The position numbers and the translations under genes are program-made. Shown piece after piece: positions 33,559 through 41,877 of a DNA stretch of 64,000 bases; the stretch's first letter is position 1; each line of letters starts with the position of its first letter. Under the pieces are notes generated by a model. The model searched no databases and was not told where the DNA came from. It saw only the letters and a program-made list of their open reading frames with translations. Source of the stretch: JANXUF01 sp043747685 (GTDB lineage Bacteria; Actinomycetota; Acidimicrobiia; Acidimicrobiales; Ilumatobacteraceae); contig JAYTOR010000076.1 of the NCBI GenBank assembly GCA_043747685.1, positions 1 through 64,000 on the forward strand, given 5' to 3'.

Positions 33559-35091
33559 ATGGACTTCAACCTGGCGATCATGTTGCAGGAATCAGCGAAA
33601 CGGGTCCCGGACAAACCGGTCGCGATCCTCGACGATGTCCGCCTGACCTATGCCGAACTCGACGAGTTGTCGAACCGAGTTGCCGCCAACCTCACTGCGG
33701 TCGGCATCGGGCCTGGCGACACCGTCGGGCTGCAATTGCCGAACCTGCCGCAATTCATCGTTGCCTACTTCGGAATCCTCAAGGCCGGTGCCGTCGTCGT
33801 GCCGATGAACGTGCTGCTCAAAGCGCCGGAGATCGCCTTCTACCTCAGCAACTCGAAGGCGAAGATGTTCATCACCTTCGCCGGTGTTGCCGCCGAGGCG
33901 TCCAAGGGCGCAGCCGATGCGGGCGTCTCCGCCATCTATTCCGTGAACATTCCGGGCCTCGTCGAAGCGCCGGAACTGACACCGTTCGACACGCTGCTGA
34001 GTGGCGAAGACCATGGCCCGCAGCTCGTTTCCCGCTCGCCGCAGGACACGGCTGTGATCATCTACACATCCGGGACGACGGGCAGGCCGAAGGGTGCAGA
34101 ACTGTCGCACTTCACGCTGTACATGAACGCCGAGATCCCCGGCAGGCTGTTCGATCTGCAGGAGAACGACGTCGTACTCACCGCCCTCCCGCTGTTCCAT
34201 GTTTTCGGGCTGTCGAGCATCATGAACCTCTGCGTGCTCGGCGGGGCGACGATGACGCTGATGTTGCGCTTCGATGCGGCCAAGGCGTTGGAGGTCATCG
34301 CCCGCGACAAGGTGACGGTGTTCGAAGGCGTGCCGACGATGTACTTCGGCTTGCTCGGGCACCCCGACGCCGACACCTTCGACCTGTCATCGCTGCGCAT
34401 CGCCGTGTCGGGCGGCGCCGCGATTCCGGCTGAGGTGATCGACACCTTCGAGAAGAAGTTCGGTGTCGTCATCCTCGAGGGCTACGGCCTGTCGGAAACG
34501 GCCTCGACGACGACATTCAACGTCAGTGCCGCCGAGCGCAAGGTCTATAGCGTCGGCAAGCCGATCTGGGGCGTTGACATACAGATCTGGGACAAGAACC
34601 ACAACGTCCAACCGGCCGGCAAAGACCATGTCGGAGAGGTCGTCATCCGCGGGTTCAACGTGATGAACGGGTACTTCGCCAATCCAGAAGCGACTGCAGA
34701 GGCGTTCGCCGGCGGCTGGTTCCACTCCGGCGACCTCGGCTACCTGGACGAGGACGGCTTCTTGTTCATCGTCGACCGCCTCAAGGAGCTGATCATCCGT
34801 GGCGGTTACAACGTCTACCCTCGGGAAGTCGAAGAAGTGCTGTACGCCCATCCGTCCGTCGCCGAGGCGGCCGTCGTCGGGGTACCGGACGCCAAGATGG
34901 GCGAGGAGATCAAAGCGTTCGTGGCGTTGAAAGCCGGCCAGACAGCGACCGCCGAGGAACTGATCGCCTTCGTGCGCGAACGTGTCGCAGCCTATAAGTA
35001 TCCGCGCTCGCTCGAATTCCTCGACTCGTTGCCGAAGGGCGCAACCGGCAAGATCCTCAAGAAGGAACTGCCGAAGACCCCAGCCGGTTGA
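33559..35091 (+). CDS. acyl-CoA synthetase (AMP-forming), FadD-like
   Basis: ATP-dependent acid:CoA ligase of 510 residues. The adenylate-forming motifs are all present: IIYTSGTTGRPKGAELSH (P-loop), GYGLSETAST (A5), WFHSGDLGYLDEDGFLFIVD (A7), RLKELIIRGGYNVYPREVE (A8 hinge) and the catalytic Lys in PKGATGKILKKEL near the C-terminus. ATG 33559-33561 has GGGAG upstream; the frame is open 30 codons further but without a good start. Its 3' end overlaps the second, convergent synthetase by 35 bases. The acyl substrate is not known; long- or medium-chain fatty acids are typical. Confidence 0.9.
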   Translation: MDFNLAIMLQESAKRVPDKPVAILDDVRLTYAELDELSNRVAANLTAVGIGPGDTVGLQLPNLPQFIVAYFGILKAGAVVVPMNVLLKAPEIAFYLSNSKAKMFITFAGVAAEASKGAADAGVSAIYSVNIPGLVEAPELTPFDTLLSGEDHGPQLVSRSPQDTAVIIYTSGTTGRPKGAELSHFTLYMNAEIPGRLFDLQENDVVLTALPLFHVFGLSSIMNLCVLGGATMTLMLRFDAAKALEVIARDKVTVFEGVPTMYFGLLGHPDADTFDLSSLRIAVSGGAAIPAEVIDTFEKKFGVVILEGYGLSETASTTTFNVSAAERKVYSVGKPIWGVDIQIWDKNHNVQPAGKDHVGEVVIRGFNVMNGYFANPEATAEAFAGGWFHSGDLGYLDEDGFLFIVDRLKELIIRGGYNVYPREVEEVLYAHPSVAEAAVVGVPDAKMGEEIKAFVALKAGQTATAEELIAFVRERVAAYKYPRSLEFLDSLPKGATGKILKKELPKTPAG

Positions 35092-36733
35092 GGAACTGAT
35101 AATCGAGCTTGCCGTTGGCGGCACGACCGAGGCTGGGGACGATGACGATGCGGCGCGGTGACTTGTACGCCGCGACGTGCCTGCGGACGTGGGTGATCAG
35201 CTCGGTCTGTGACGCCGTCGCGTCGAGGCGTAACTCGACGAGAGCCAGGATCGACTGCCCGAAACGTTCGTCAGGCATCCCGATCACAGCAGCATCGAGG
35301 ACACCCGGGTGCAACTTGAGGATTTCCTCGACCTCCTCCGGATAGACCTTTTCGCCACCGGTGTTGATGCACTGGCTGCCGCGGCCGAGGAACTCGATCG
35401 TGCCGTCGGAAGCGACCGTCGCCCAGTCTCCCGGCAGGCTGCGGCGGACGCCTTCGACGACGACGAACGTCTTGGCAGTCGCCTGCGGATCCTTGTAATA
35501 CCCGCTCGGCATGAAGCCGCTGAGCGCCACACGCCCTGCCGTGCCGGAGCCGGCGACGATCTCCGACCCGTCGTCATCGATGACCTGCGTATGTGCGGCT
35601 GCGATGAACGTCGCCGTCGGCGACAGCACAGTCGACGAGGTGATGCTGCTCGCCATACCGATCGCCTCGCTGGATCCGAGCGAGTCGACGAGCCGCACGC
35701 CCGGCATGTGCACCATCAGCGATTCCTTGACGTCGGCACTCCACATCACGCCACTCGACACCACCACCTGCAACGACGACAGATTCCAACGACCAGGGTT
35801 CGCCGCCAGGCAGTCGACGATCGGGCGGGCAAAGACGTCTCCGACGATCGACATCGTCGTCACGCCGTTGACGTCGATCGCATCGAGCACCTCAGCAGGA
35901 TCGAACGAGCGCGACGGCGTCGTGACCACCGACCCACCGGCGAGGAGGTTGTTGATGGCGTTGAACTGCCCGGTGCCGTGCATCAACGGCGCACCCGGAA
36001 GGTGAACCGGTGGTGGGGACGGACCCGCTGCAGACGCAGGCGGTAGCCGCGATTTTCGCGTCTGTTCCAGTGCGCCGATCAACTCGCGCTGCGGCCACAT
36101 CACGCCCTTCGGCATGCCCGTCGTCCCGCCCGTGTACATCAGCAGCAGATCGTCGCCGCTACGGCCCCACGGCGCCTCGACCCTGCCGCTACCGACGGCT
36201 GCGGCGTCTTCCCAACGCAACGCCCACTCCGGACACCGTTCATCTGCGGAGCCGACCCACATCCACGTACGGATCTGCGGCAGCGTCTGGCGCAGGCGAT
36301 TGCAGACCTCGGAGAATTCGGCGCCGAAGACGACAACGACGACGTCGGCGTTCGACCACAGACTCTCGAGCTCGCCGTCCACGTAGCGATAGTTCGTGTT
36401 CACCGGAACGAGGCCGGCCTTGAAGCAGGCGAACAGTGCCTCGACGTACTCGGGGCATGAACGCAGGTACTGAGCGACCTTGTCCTGTCGCTGCACGCCG
36501 TACGACAAGAGCGTCTCGGCGACCCCATCGCAGCGCCGATCGAACTCCGACCAGGAACGCCGGATCGAGCCACGTACAAGCGCCGGTGCCTCCGGCTGGG
36601 CGTCGGCGATCGCCTCCCACATCGTGGCGATGTTCGGTCCGGAATGCGGTGCTGTGTCGTTCGGCGCTGTCTCGTTCGGCGCTGTGTCGTTCGCAGTTCT
36701 CACGTTCCCCAGTGTGTCGTTTTCGGTTGTCAC
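35057..36733 (-). CDS. acyl-CoA synthetase (AMP-forming) with repetitive N-terminus
   Basis: A second acid:CoA ligase (about 558 residues from GTG 36731-36733). Motifs: LLMYTGGTTGMPKGVMWPQ, DSLGSSEAIGMAS, ATVASDGTIEFLGRGSQ and INTGGEKVYPEEVEE; the catalytic Lys lies in GRAANGKLDYQ near the C-terminus. The GGTTGMPKGVMW form resembles actinobacterial ligases used in steroid and side-chain degradation. The N-terminus carries repeats T-A-P-N-D/E. The start is unclear: GTG 36733 keeps the repeats, GTG 36802 extends into the palindrome region, ATG 36622 drops the repeats. The in-frame sequence above 36802 reads through the palindrome and is not believed coding. Confidence 0.88.
   Translation of the reverse strand: MTTENDTLGNVRTANDTAPNETAPNDTAPHSGPNIATMWEAIADAQPEAPALVRGSIRRSWSEFDRRCDGVAETLLSYGVQRQDKVAQYLRSCPEYVEALFACFKAGLVPVNTNYRYVDGELESLWSNADVVVVVFGAEFSEVCNRLRQTLPQIRTWMWVGSADERCPEWALRWEDAAAVGSGRVEAPWGRSGDDLLLMYTGGTTGMPKGVMWPQRELIGALEQTRKSRLPPASAAGPSPPPVHLPGAPLMHGTGQFNAINNLLAGGSVVTTPSRSFDPAEVLDAIDVNGVTTMSIVGDVFARPIVDCLAANPGRWNLSSLQVVVSSGVMWSADVKESLMVHMPGVRLVDSLGSSEAIGMASSITSSTVLSPTATFIAAAHTQVIDDDGSEIVAGSGTAGRVALSGFMPSGYYKDPQATAKTFVVVEGVRRSLPGDWATVASDGTIEFLGRGSQCINTGGEKVYPEEVEEILKLHPGVLDAAVIGMPDERFGQSILALVELRLDATASQTELITHVRRHVAAYKSPRRIVIVPSLGRAANGKLDYQFLNRLGSSAVPS
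36643..36700. repeat. 15-base tandem repeat at the 5' end of the acyl-CoA synthetase gene
   Basis: Three copies of a unit close to GCTGTGTCGTTCGGC (plus strand). It resembles the 15-base unit in the E1 beta gene (shared GCTGTGTCATT/GTT core) and likewise encodes N-D-T-A on the minus strand. Confidence 0.75.
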
Positions 36734-36806
36734 GTTCGCAGCTGGGCGTTCGGTCAGGCCGAGAGGCCGTGGGAGGCCGGACGCGAACGGTACGTCGTGC
36801 ACCTCC

Positions 36807-36855
36807 GCCCGAGTCACCGAATATCGCAGGCGCTGCGATATCTCGTGACTCGGGG
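36807..36855. repeat. interspersed palindrome, copy 2
   Basis: Near-perfect 49-base palindrome, arms GCCCGAGTCACCGAATATCG and CGATATCTCGTGACTCGGGG, 3-base loop between CGCAG and CTGCG. It lies between the divergent synthetase and DUF559 genes, about 47 bases before the DUF559 start, so here it cannot be a simple terminator. Confidence 0.85.
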
Positions 36856-36901
36856 AGGGCCTTTCGATCACCGTCACACCCCTGGCGCATGATGCCGAGG
36901 T

Positions 36902-37768
36902 ATGAACGAACGATTCCTTCGAGTTGCCCAATGGACCGCATTTCATCACGGCGTCATTTCGACCTCTGACCTGGATGCGTTCGGTGTCGGCTCGTCGCTG
37001 CGCCATCAGTGGCTCGCCGGTCACCTGCTGGAGCGCCTCGGTCCCCGATCGTTCTGCTGTCCGAGTGGCGAGCCGACTTGGGCCCGGTCGCTGGCCGCTG
37101 CGGTGGCGGACCTCGACGGCGCGGGATTGGTCGCCGGGCGTTCAGCATCGAGGCTGCATCGGCTCGACGGATTCGGCGAATCGGCTCCGGAACTGATCAC
37201 GCCGAGGCAGCACCGCAACCGCCGGAGCATCGTCGTCGTGCGTTCGACGAACCGGCCGTTCCTGCCTGGCGACATCGTGACGGTGAACGGCTTCCGCATC
37301 ACCGGTGCTCTGCGAACTCTGCTCGATTCGCTGCTTTTCGGGTTCAGCAGGGAGGAGACAAAGAATGCGGTCGACTCGGCGATCCGCCTGCGGCTCGTAT
37401 CGGAGCAGCGTCTACGCACGCAGGTCATCGCCCAGCATCACCGGCGTCTCAACGGCAACTCGATGCTGCTCGAAACGCTGGTCGACACCGGCGGCCAGAG
37501 CCAGCTCGAACGACGACTGCTCGCTCTGCTTCGGGGTGCATCGATCGCCAGACCGATGACGCAGAAGATCTTTCGAGACCGAACACGCACCGTCGCCCGC
37601 GTCGACGCATTCTTTCCGGGCAACCTCGTCATCGAAGTCTCCGGCCACGGAACGCATGCAACTCGCCGGCAGCGCCAGATCGACGCTCAGCGCCATACGG
37701 AGCTGACGGTGCGCGGCCTCGTCGTGCTGACCTTCACCCACGAGGACGTCATGTATCGCCCTCGCTAG
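36902..37768 (+). CDS. AbiEi-like N-terminus plus DUF559/Vsr-like nuclease domain protein
   Basis: A 288-residue protein of a common actinobacterial type. The first 100 residues resemble the AbiEi antitoxin-like winged-helix domain (QWTAFHHGVISTSDLDAFGV, WLAGHLLERL); the last 80 form a PD-(D/E)xK/Vsr-like fold, DUF559, with VARVDAFFPGNLVIEVSGHG and a terminal VVLTFTHEDV. The Asp and the Glu in DAFFP...IEV fit the nuclease core. No toxin partner is adjacent. The gene is enclosed by two copies of the interspersed palindrome (36807 and 37821), making a unit of about 1.06 kb. Function unknown; a defence or DNA-repair role is only a guess. Confidence 0.7.
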   Translation: MNERFLRVAQWTAFHHGVISTSDLDAFGVGSSLRHQWLAGHLLERLGPRSFCCPSGEPTWARSLAAAVADLDGAGLVAGRSASRLHRLDGFGESAPELITPRQHRNRRSIVVVRSTNRPFLPGDIVTVNGFRITGALRTLLDSLLFGFSREETKNAVDSAIRLRLVSEQRLRTQVIAQHHRRLNGNSMLLETLVDTGGQSQLERRLLALLRGASIARPMTQKIFRDRTRTVARVDAFFPGNLVIEVSGHGTHATRRQRQIDAQRHTELTVRGLVVLTFTHEDVMYRPR

Positions 37769-37820
37769 GTCGCCGAGCAGATTCGAATGGCGGTACGGGC
37801 AGCTGCGTGAAACACATCAG

Positions 37821-37866
37821 CCCCGAGTCACGAGATCTCGCAGACTGCGATATTTCGTGAGTCGGG
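37821..37866. repeat. interspersed palindrome, copy 3
   Basis: 46-base palindrome, arms CCCCGAGTCACGAGATCTCG and CGATATTTCGTGAGTCGGG, 1-base loop. It lies between the convergent stops of the DUF559 gene and the substrate-binding-protein-like gene, 31 bases before the latter stop. Confidence 0.85.
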
Positions 37867-37896
37867 AGTCGTGACCCGGGATCCGGGATTGCACCG

Positions 37897-38607
37897 TCAC
37901 CCATGGCGCAGGACGATGGCGAGGCGTTCGAGCGCTGGGCCGGTCCGGGCTCCCCACCACAACAGGTCGCGTCCGTCAATGAAATACGTCGGCGCAACGG
38001 CTTCGAGCACGCCGCGGTGTCGTTCGGTGAACGGGTACGGTTCGGACGGCGCGATCACCATCGTCGTTCCGAGCTCAGAAGCCTGTTCGAGTGTGACTTC
38101 CGGGTAGGCCCCGAGCCCGTCGACGGCATTGGCGATGCCGAGTTCGGCGAGCAGCGACGACCCGTACGTGGGTGTACCGAGCGCCATCCACGGACGCTTC
38201 CAGATCGGCACGAAGGCGATCGGCTGCTGTATCGAGGTTGCCGAACTCCGCCCGGACGATGTCGCCGCCGCCAGATCGAGACGGTGGGCCGGTAGGGACC
38301 AGACGACTCCGAGGCGTGCGGCGAGCAGAACCAACTGCTCGGCGACGTCGGCGATGCTGCGGATGCGCAGTACGTGCACATCAAGACCGGCCACCACCAG
38401 CGCATCGTGGTCTTGGCGACGGTTTTCCTCGGCATCGACGATCACCAGATCGGGTGCCATCGTCACGATGGCGGCGATGTCGGGATCCTTGGTTCCGCCG
38501 ACGTGGGCGATGGTCGGCTGTTCACAGAAGCGGGTGCACGCAGATGGCACGATCCCCCACGCCAACAGCGTCTCGGTCATCGAGGGGACGAGGCTGACGA
38601 TTCGCAT
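37897..38607 (-). CDS. BtuF/FecB-like helical-backbone metal receptor, cytoplasmic
   Basis: A 236-residue protein with the fold of ABC substrate-binding proteins for cobalamin or siderophores: MRIVSLVPSMTETL at the start, GGTKDPDIAAIVTMAPDLVI, a long helix (IADVAEQLVLLAARLG) and a C-terminal lobe with PSEPYPFTERH. Start ATG 38605-38607. Unlike true periplasmic receptors it has no signal peptide or lipobox and no transporter genes nearby, as in a known group of lone cytoplasmic relatives. It may bind a corrinoid or metal complex inside the cell. Ligand unknown. Confidence 0.75.
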   Translation of the reverse strand: MRIVSLVPSMTETLLAWGIVPSACTRFCEQPTIAHVGGTKDPDIAAIVTMAPDLVIVDAEENRRQDHDALVVAGLDVHVLRIRSIADVAEQLVLLAARLGVVWSLPAHRLDLAAATSSGRSSATSIQQPIAFVPIWKRPWMALGTPTYGSSLLAELGIANAVDGLGAYPEVTLEQASELGTTMVIAPSEPYPFTERHRGVLEAVAPTYFIDGRDLLWWGARTGPALERLAIVLRHG

Positions 38608-38700
38608 CCTCGGAGTCAACCACCGGGACGAGGAGTGGCGCGTTTAGAAGCGAAGACGACAGGGAACACAGGTGTTGACAATGACGGAGGAGACCCCCAC

Positions 38701-38772
38701 ATGGCAACGTACGAGCGGTCACCGTCGCACACAGACCAAGAAGCAACCGAATCTTCTGCGGCCCGGCGATGA
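38701..38772 (+). CDS. 23-residue leader peptide upstream of the STAS gene
   Basis: A short frame MATYERSPSHTDQEATESSA... ends in a TGA that overlaps the STAS start as ATGA. It has a strong Shine-Dalgarno (GGAGGA) nine bases upstream, whereas the STAS gene has none of its own, so translation of the STAS protein is probably coupled to this leader. Too short for any domain; it may be only a coupling device. Confidence 0.5.
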   Translation: MATYERSPSHTDQEATESSAARR

Positions 38773-39104
38773 GCGACTCCGCGCTGTCGGTCGAAACGGT
38801 CGATCAACCGGCGGACGAAGCGCCACCGCATGCCTATCGCGTCACCGTCAAGGGTGAACTCGATCTGGAGAACGCCGCTGTGCTTGCAGCGCATCTGGAT
38901 GCAATCATCAGCAACGGTGCGACGCTGGTGACGCTCGATGCTGCTGACGTCAGTTTCATGGACTCCACCGGGCTTCGAACGATTGTCGTGGCTGGCAACA
39001 AGCTGTCAGCACGCGGCGGCCAGCTACTGATCCAAGGAGTGAGCGGGGCTGCTCAGCGGGTGCTGGAAATCACCGGGCTGCTCCAGCGCTATCAGGCCAG
39101 CTGA
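38769..39104 (+). CDS. STAS-domain anti-sigma-factor antagonist (RsbV/SpoIIAA-like)
   Basis: A 111-residue single STAS domain: VTVKGELDLENAAVL, LVTLDAADVSFMDSTGLRTI with the phosphorylatable Ser in DSTGLR, and GGQLLIQGVSGAAQRVLEITGL. In partner switching the unphosphorylated form binds an RsbW-like kinase and frees a sigma factor. Two RsbW-like genes lie nearby (39148 and 41843), on the other strand. Its start at 38769 is coupled to a 23-codon leader. No sigma-factor gene is in the window. Confidence 0.85.
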   Translation: MSDSALSVETVDQPADEAPPHAYRVTVKGELDLENAAVLAAHLDAIISNGATLVTLDAADVSFMDSTGLRTIVVAGNKLSARGGQLLIQGVSGAAQRVLEITGLLQRYQAS

Positions 39105-39147
39105 CCAGCCACCGCAGATCGCCGCCGGTCACGGGGCACCGCAGCGC

Positions 39148-39588
39148 TCAATCGTCCAGTTCATTGACGACAAACGTCAGCTTCAGCTTGCCTGCGTCTT
39201 CACGCCACAGCCACGAGTTCGTCACTGAGTCGAGGATTTCCGCGGCGAACCCGTTCGGGGCGACGTTGTCTGCCGTCGTAGCGCATGACACATCGACGAC
39301 GATCGTGCTCGTTCCGCTGCCGGCGTCGGTGCCGACAAGCATGCTGATCTCCAGCGGACCAACCGGTCGACGCTCGACGAGAATGCCGCACGCCTCGTCG
39401 ATCGCCATGCGGACGTCTTCGACCCGGTCCTCCTGCAGCGCCGCGACCTGGGCGATTCCGGTGACAGCCAATCGGGCAAGTCGGATCCAACGAGCCGATG
39501 CAGGGATGCGCAACACGACGACGTCGCCGGCGACCACTGTCTCCGTTGGCTGACCCGTCGTGGATTCGTCTATCTCTGTATCGTCCAT
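39148..39588 (-). CDS. RsbW-like anti-sigma serine kinase (HATPase_c)
   Basis: A 146-residue GHKL-fold ATPase. The N-box region is VRMAIDEACGILVERR (Glu in DEA); then STIVVDVSC and a C-terminal NSWLWREDAGKLKLTFVV. Typical G1 glycines (DxGxG) are weak, as in several actinobacterial RsbW paralogues, so it may bind a sigma factor without strong kinase activity. ATG 39586-39588 lies one base after the otsA stop (TGAGATG), making an operon with trehalose-6-phosphate synthase and tying trehalose to the stress response. An in-frame start at 39621 would overlap otsA. Confidence 0.75.
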   Translation of the reverse strand: MDDTEIDESTTGQPTETVVAGDVVVLRIPASARWIRLARLAVTGIAQVAALQEDRVEDVRMAIDEACGILVERRPVGPLEISMLVGTDAGSGTSTIVVDVSCATTADNVAPNGFAAEILDSVTNSWLWREDAGKLKLTFVVNELDD

Positions 39589-39589
39589 C

Positions 39590-41086
39590 TCACTCTTTCC
39601 GGTCATGGAGGCGGCCTGCACGTCGGATCGCCGTCAGCTTGCCGGCGAGTCCGCCACGGCCTCTGGCCGGCGTCACGCTGTCCAGCCGCTCGAGGAAACT
39701 GCGGGCCCAATGGTGTACGTCGTGCCGCTCCACTGCTGCTCGCATCGACTTCATCCGTGACGTCCTTTCGACCAGCGGCATTTCAGTGACGGCGACGAGC
39801 GCCTGTTTGACCGCCTCGATGTCATATGGGTTGACGATCAGCGCTCCCTCGAGATCCTGGGCAGCACCGGCGAACTCGCTCAGCACCAGAACACCGCCGA
39901 GGTCGCTACGGGCCGCGACGAACTCCTTGGCGACGAGGTTCATACCGTCGGCGAGCGACGTCACAACGAGTGCATCCGCCGCCTGAAACCACGCCGTCAT
40001 CGCCACTTCGTCGAGCGAGGTGGCCATGTAGCGAATCGGTAGTGAGCCGTCATCGCGGCGGTGTCTGGCGTTGATGGCATCGATCAAGGCCTCGATTTCG
40101 GAGCGCTCGTCCTGGTATGCGACGACGTCGGACCGGCTGGGAACTGCGACTTGGGCAAAGGTGCACGAGGCCGCGTCGAGGCGGCCCTCGTTGATCAGTT
40201 CGCCAAAGGCCTGGAGCCTCTGAGAGATACCCTTGGTGTAGTCGAGTCGATCGATGCCGAGGAAAATCGTTCCGTCACCCAGGTCTTCGCGTAGCGCACG
40301 AGCCTCAGCGGTGGCCCGATGTCCCAACGCATCCCACTGCGCGAAGTCGACGGAGATCGGGAAGGCATCGACGATCACCGGGTGAGAACCGTCCAGCAGA
40401 AGATGGTCCCCCGCCCTGGCGTCGACGAGCCGCTCTGCTGCGGCGACGAAATTGGCGGCATCGTCCGCAACCTGGAATCCAACGAGGTCCGCGCCGAGCA
40501 TCCCCTCGATCACCTCGCGTCGCCAAGGCAGCATCGAGAACAGCTGAACGTTCGGGAACGGGATGTGCAGGAAAAGGCCAACCCGAAGGTCTGGCCGTTT
40601 CGCCCGAATCATCGCCGGAGCGAGCAGCAGGTGGTAGTCGTGGACCCATACCGTCGCCCCGAGCGGGGCGACGGCGGTGACGGCGCGGGCGAATCGCTCG
40701 TTGACGGCGCGATACGAGCGCCACCACACGCGGTTGAGCTCGACACGCCGCAGTCGCCCGTGGAACAGCGGCCAGAGAATCGCGTTGGCGAAGCCGTCGT
40801 AGTACTTCGACATCTCGTCAGCGGAGAGCGACACGGGATGCAGACGGACATCTCCGTAGTCGAACGCTGCTGCGGTCCCGGACTCCGGGCCGCCCCAGCC
40901 GACCCACTGCGTGCCTGGCTGGATGATGGACGACAGCGCCGATGCCAGCCCGCCAGGGCTCGCCGACAACGAGCCATCGACACCGATCTCGACGGGGAGA
41001 CGATTGGCGACAACCACCAGCGCTGTCACGGCGATACACCGATCAAGCCACCCTGCGAACGCAACATCATTATTGTCGATACCCAT
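39590..41086 (-). CDS. otsA: alpha,alpha-trehalose-phosphate synthase
   Basis: GT20 glycosyltransferase making trehalose-6-phosphate from a nucleotide-glucose and glucose-6-phosphate. Signatures are VVVANRLPVEI, the HDYHLLLAP block, LGIDRLDYTKGI with the conserved Arg and Lys, and DGMNLVAKEFVAAR plus VLSEFAGAA near the C-terminus. From ATG 41084-41086 it is 498 residues; GTG 41027-41029 would start right before VTALVVVANRLPV and gives a more standard N-terminus. It is followed by the RsbW-like gene and is divergent from a HAD phosphatase that may remove the phosphate. OtsB itself is not in the window. Confidence 0.92.
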   Translation of the reverse strand: MGIDNNDVAFAGWLDRCIAVTALVVVANRLPVEIGVDGSLSASPGGLASALSSIIQPGTQWVGWGGPESGTAAAFDYGDVRLHPVSLSADEMSKYYDGFANAILWPLFHGRLRRVELNRVWWRSYRAVNERFARAVTAVAPLGATVWVHDYHLLLAPAMIRAKRPDLRVGLFLHIPFPNVQLFSMLPWRREVIEGMLGADLVGFQVADDAANFVAAAERLVDARAGDHLLLDGSHPVIVDAFPISVDFAQWDALGHRATAEARALREDLGDGTIFLGIDRLDYTKGISQRLQAFGELINEGRLDAASCTFAQVAVPSRSDVVAYQDERSEIEALIDAINARHRRDDGSLPIRYMATSLDEVAMTAWFQAADALVVTSLADGMNLVAKEFVAARSDLGGVLVLSEFAGAAQDLEGALIVNPYDIEAVKQALVAVTEMPLVERTSRMKSMRAAVERHDVHHWARSFLERLDSVTPARGRGGLAGKLTAIRRAGRLHDRKE

Positions 41087-41187
41087 CGACCGACTCGCCG
41101 AAACTCCGGCGACGGTCGCAGCCCCTGAATACGAGGGCAGCGTTGGTTGCCAGGTGGCGTGCCGGGGTATGAAGGAGCGTGCACACA

Positions 41188-41877
41188 ATGGTCATTGCCC
41201 TGGATATCGATGGAACCCTCTACGACGGCGTCGAAGTTGCCCCTGAAGCAGTCGATGCGATCCGCCAGGCCAAGGCCGACGGGCACCGGCTGATCATCGT
41301 CAGTGGCAGGCGATGGGAACAGGTCAGGGGCGTCGTCCCGGAAGTCGATCTCTTCGAGCGTGTCATCGGAGAGGAGGGCGGCGTAATGGTCGACGTCGCA
41401 GCCGACACGCTGACACTGCTGCGCGACCCGGTCGAGCCGGAACTGGTGAGAGGGTTGGAGGCAGCAGGTGTTCCCTTCCTCGATGTCGGCCATGTCGTCA
41501 TCGGAACGCCCGCAGAGTGGGTCGACGTCGTGACCCAGGTAAGAGATCGCCTCGGCAGCAGCCTGACGCTCGTGCACAACAAGTCATCCGTCGCACTGGC
41601 GCCCCCTGACTGCAACAAGGGAACCGGACTACGTGCGGCGATGGCGGATCTCGGTATCGAGGACATGCCGATCCTTGCCGTCGGCGATGCGGAGAACGAC
41701 CTGGCGATGTTCCGCATCGCCACGATCGCTGTCGGCGTCGCCAATGCCGACGCAGCAGTGTTGGCATCCGGTGTGCCGATCACCGAAGCACGCGCTGGGC
41801 GCGGCGTCGCCGAGGCTCTGCGCCAATATCTCCCGAAACTCGCTACTCCCGTACCCGTCGATCACGCAGCTCACTGA
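41188..41877 (+). CDS. HAD-superfamily IIB phosphatase, candidate trehalose-6-phosphate phosphatase
   Basis: A 229-residue Cof/SPP-type HAD phosphatase. Motif I MVIALDIDGTLYDG begins the protein; motif II is LIIVSGRR; a C2 cap covers about residues 85-150; the Lys is in DCNKGTGLRAAM and motif IV is AVGDAENDLAMF. ATG 41188-41190 has GGAG upstream. Placed divergent from otsA with about 100 bases between the starts, it could be the enzyme that dephosphorylates trehalose-6-phosphate, which is inference: related proteins hydrolyse phosphoglycolate or sucrose-6-phosphate. Its 3' end overlaps the next, convergent gene by 35 bases. Confidence 0.8.
   Translation: MVIALDIDGTLYDGVEVAPEAVDAIRQAKADGHRLIIVSGRRWEQVRGVVPEVDLFERVIGEEGGVMVDVAADTLTLLRDPVEPELVRGLEAAGVPFLDVGHVVIGTPAEWVDVVTQVRDRLGSSLTLVHNKSSVALAPPDCNKGTGLRAAMADLGIEDMPILAVGDAENDLAMFRIATIAVGVANADAAVLASGVPITEARAGRGVAEALRQYLPKLATPVPVDHAAH

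Noticed and set aside
36734..37024. Extension of the second acyl-CoA synthetase to an ATG near 37024
   Set aside because: It would translate through the palindrome and overlap the divergent DUF559 gene; no homology to the family is present in that part.
41087..41125. CGCCG...CGGCG hairpin between otsA and the HAD gene
   Set aside because: A 5-base stem in very GC-rich DNA is expected by chance; the genes are divergent, so a terminator is not expected.
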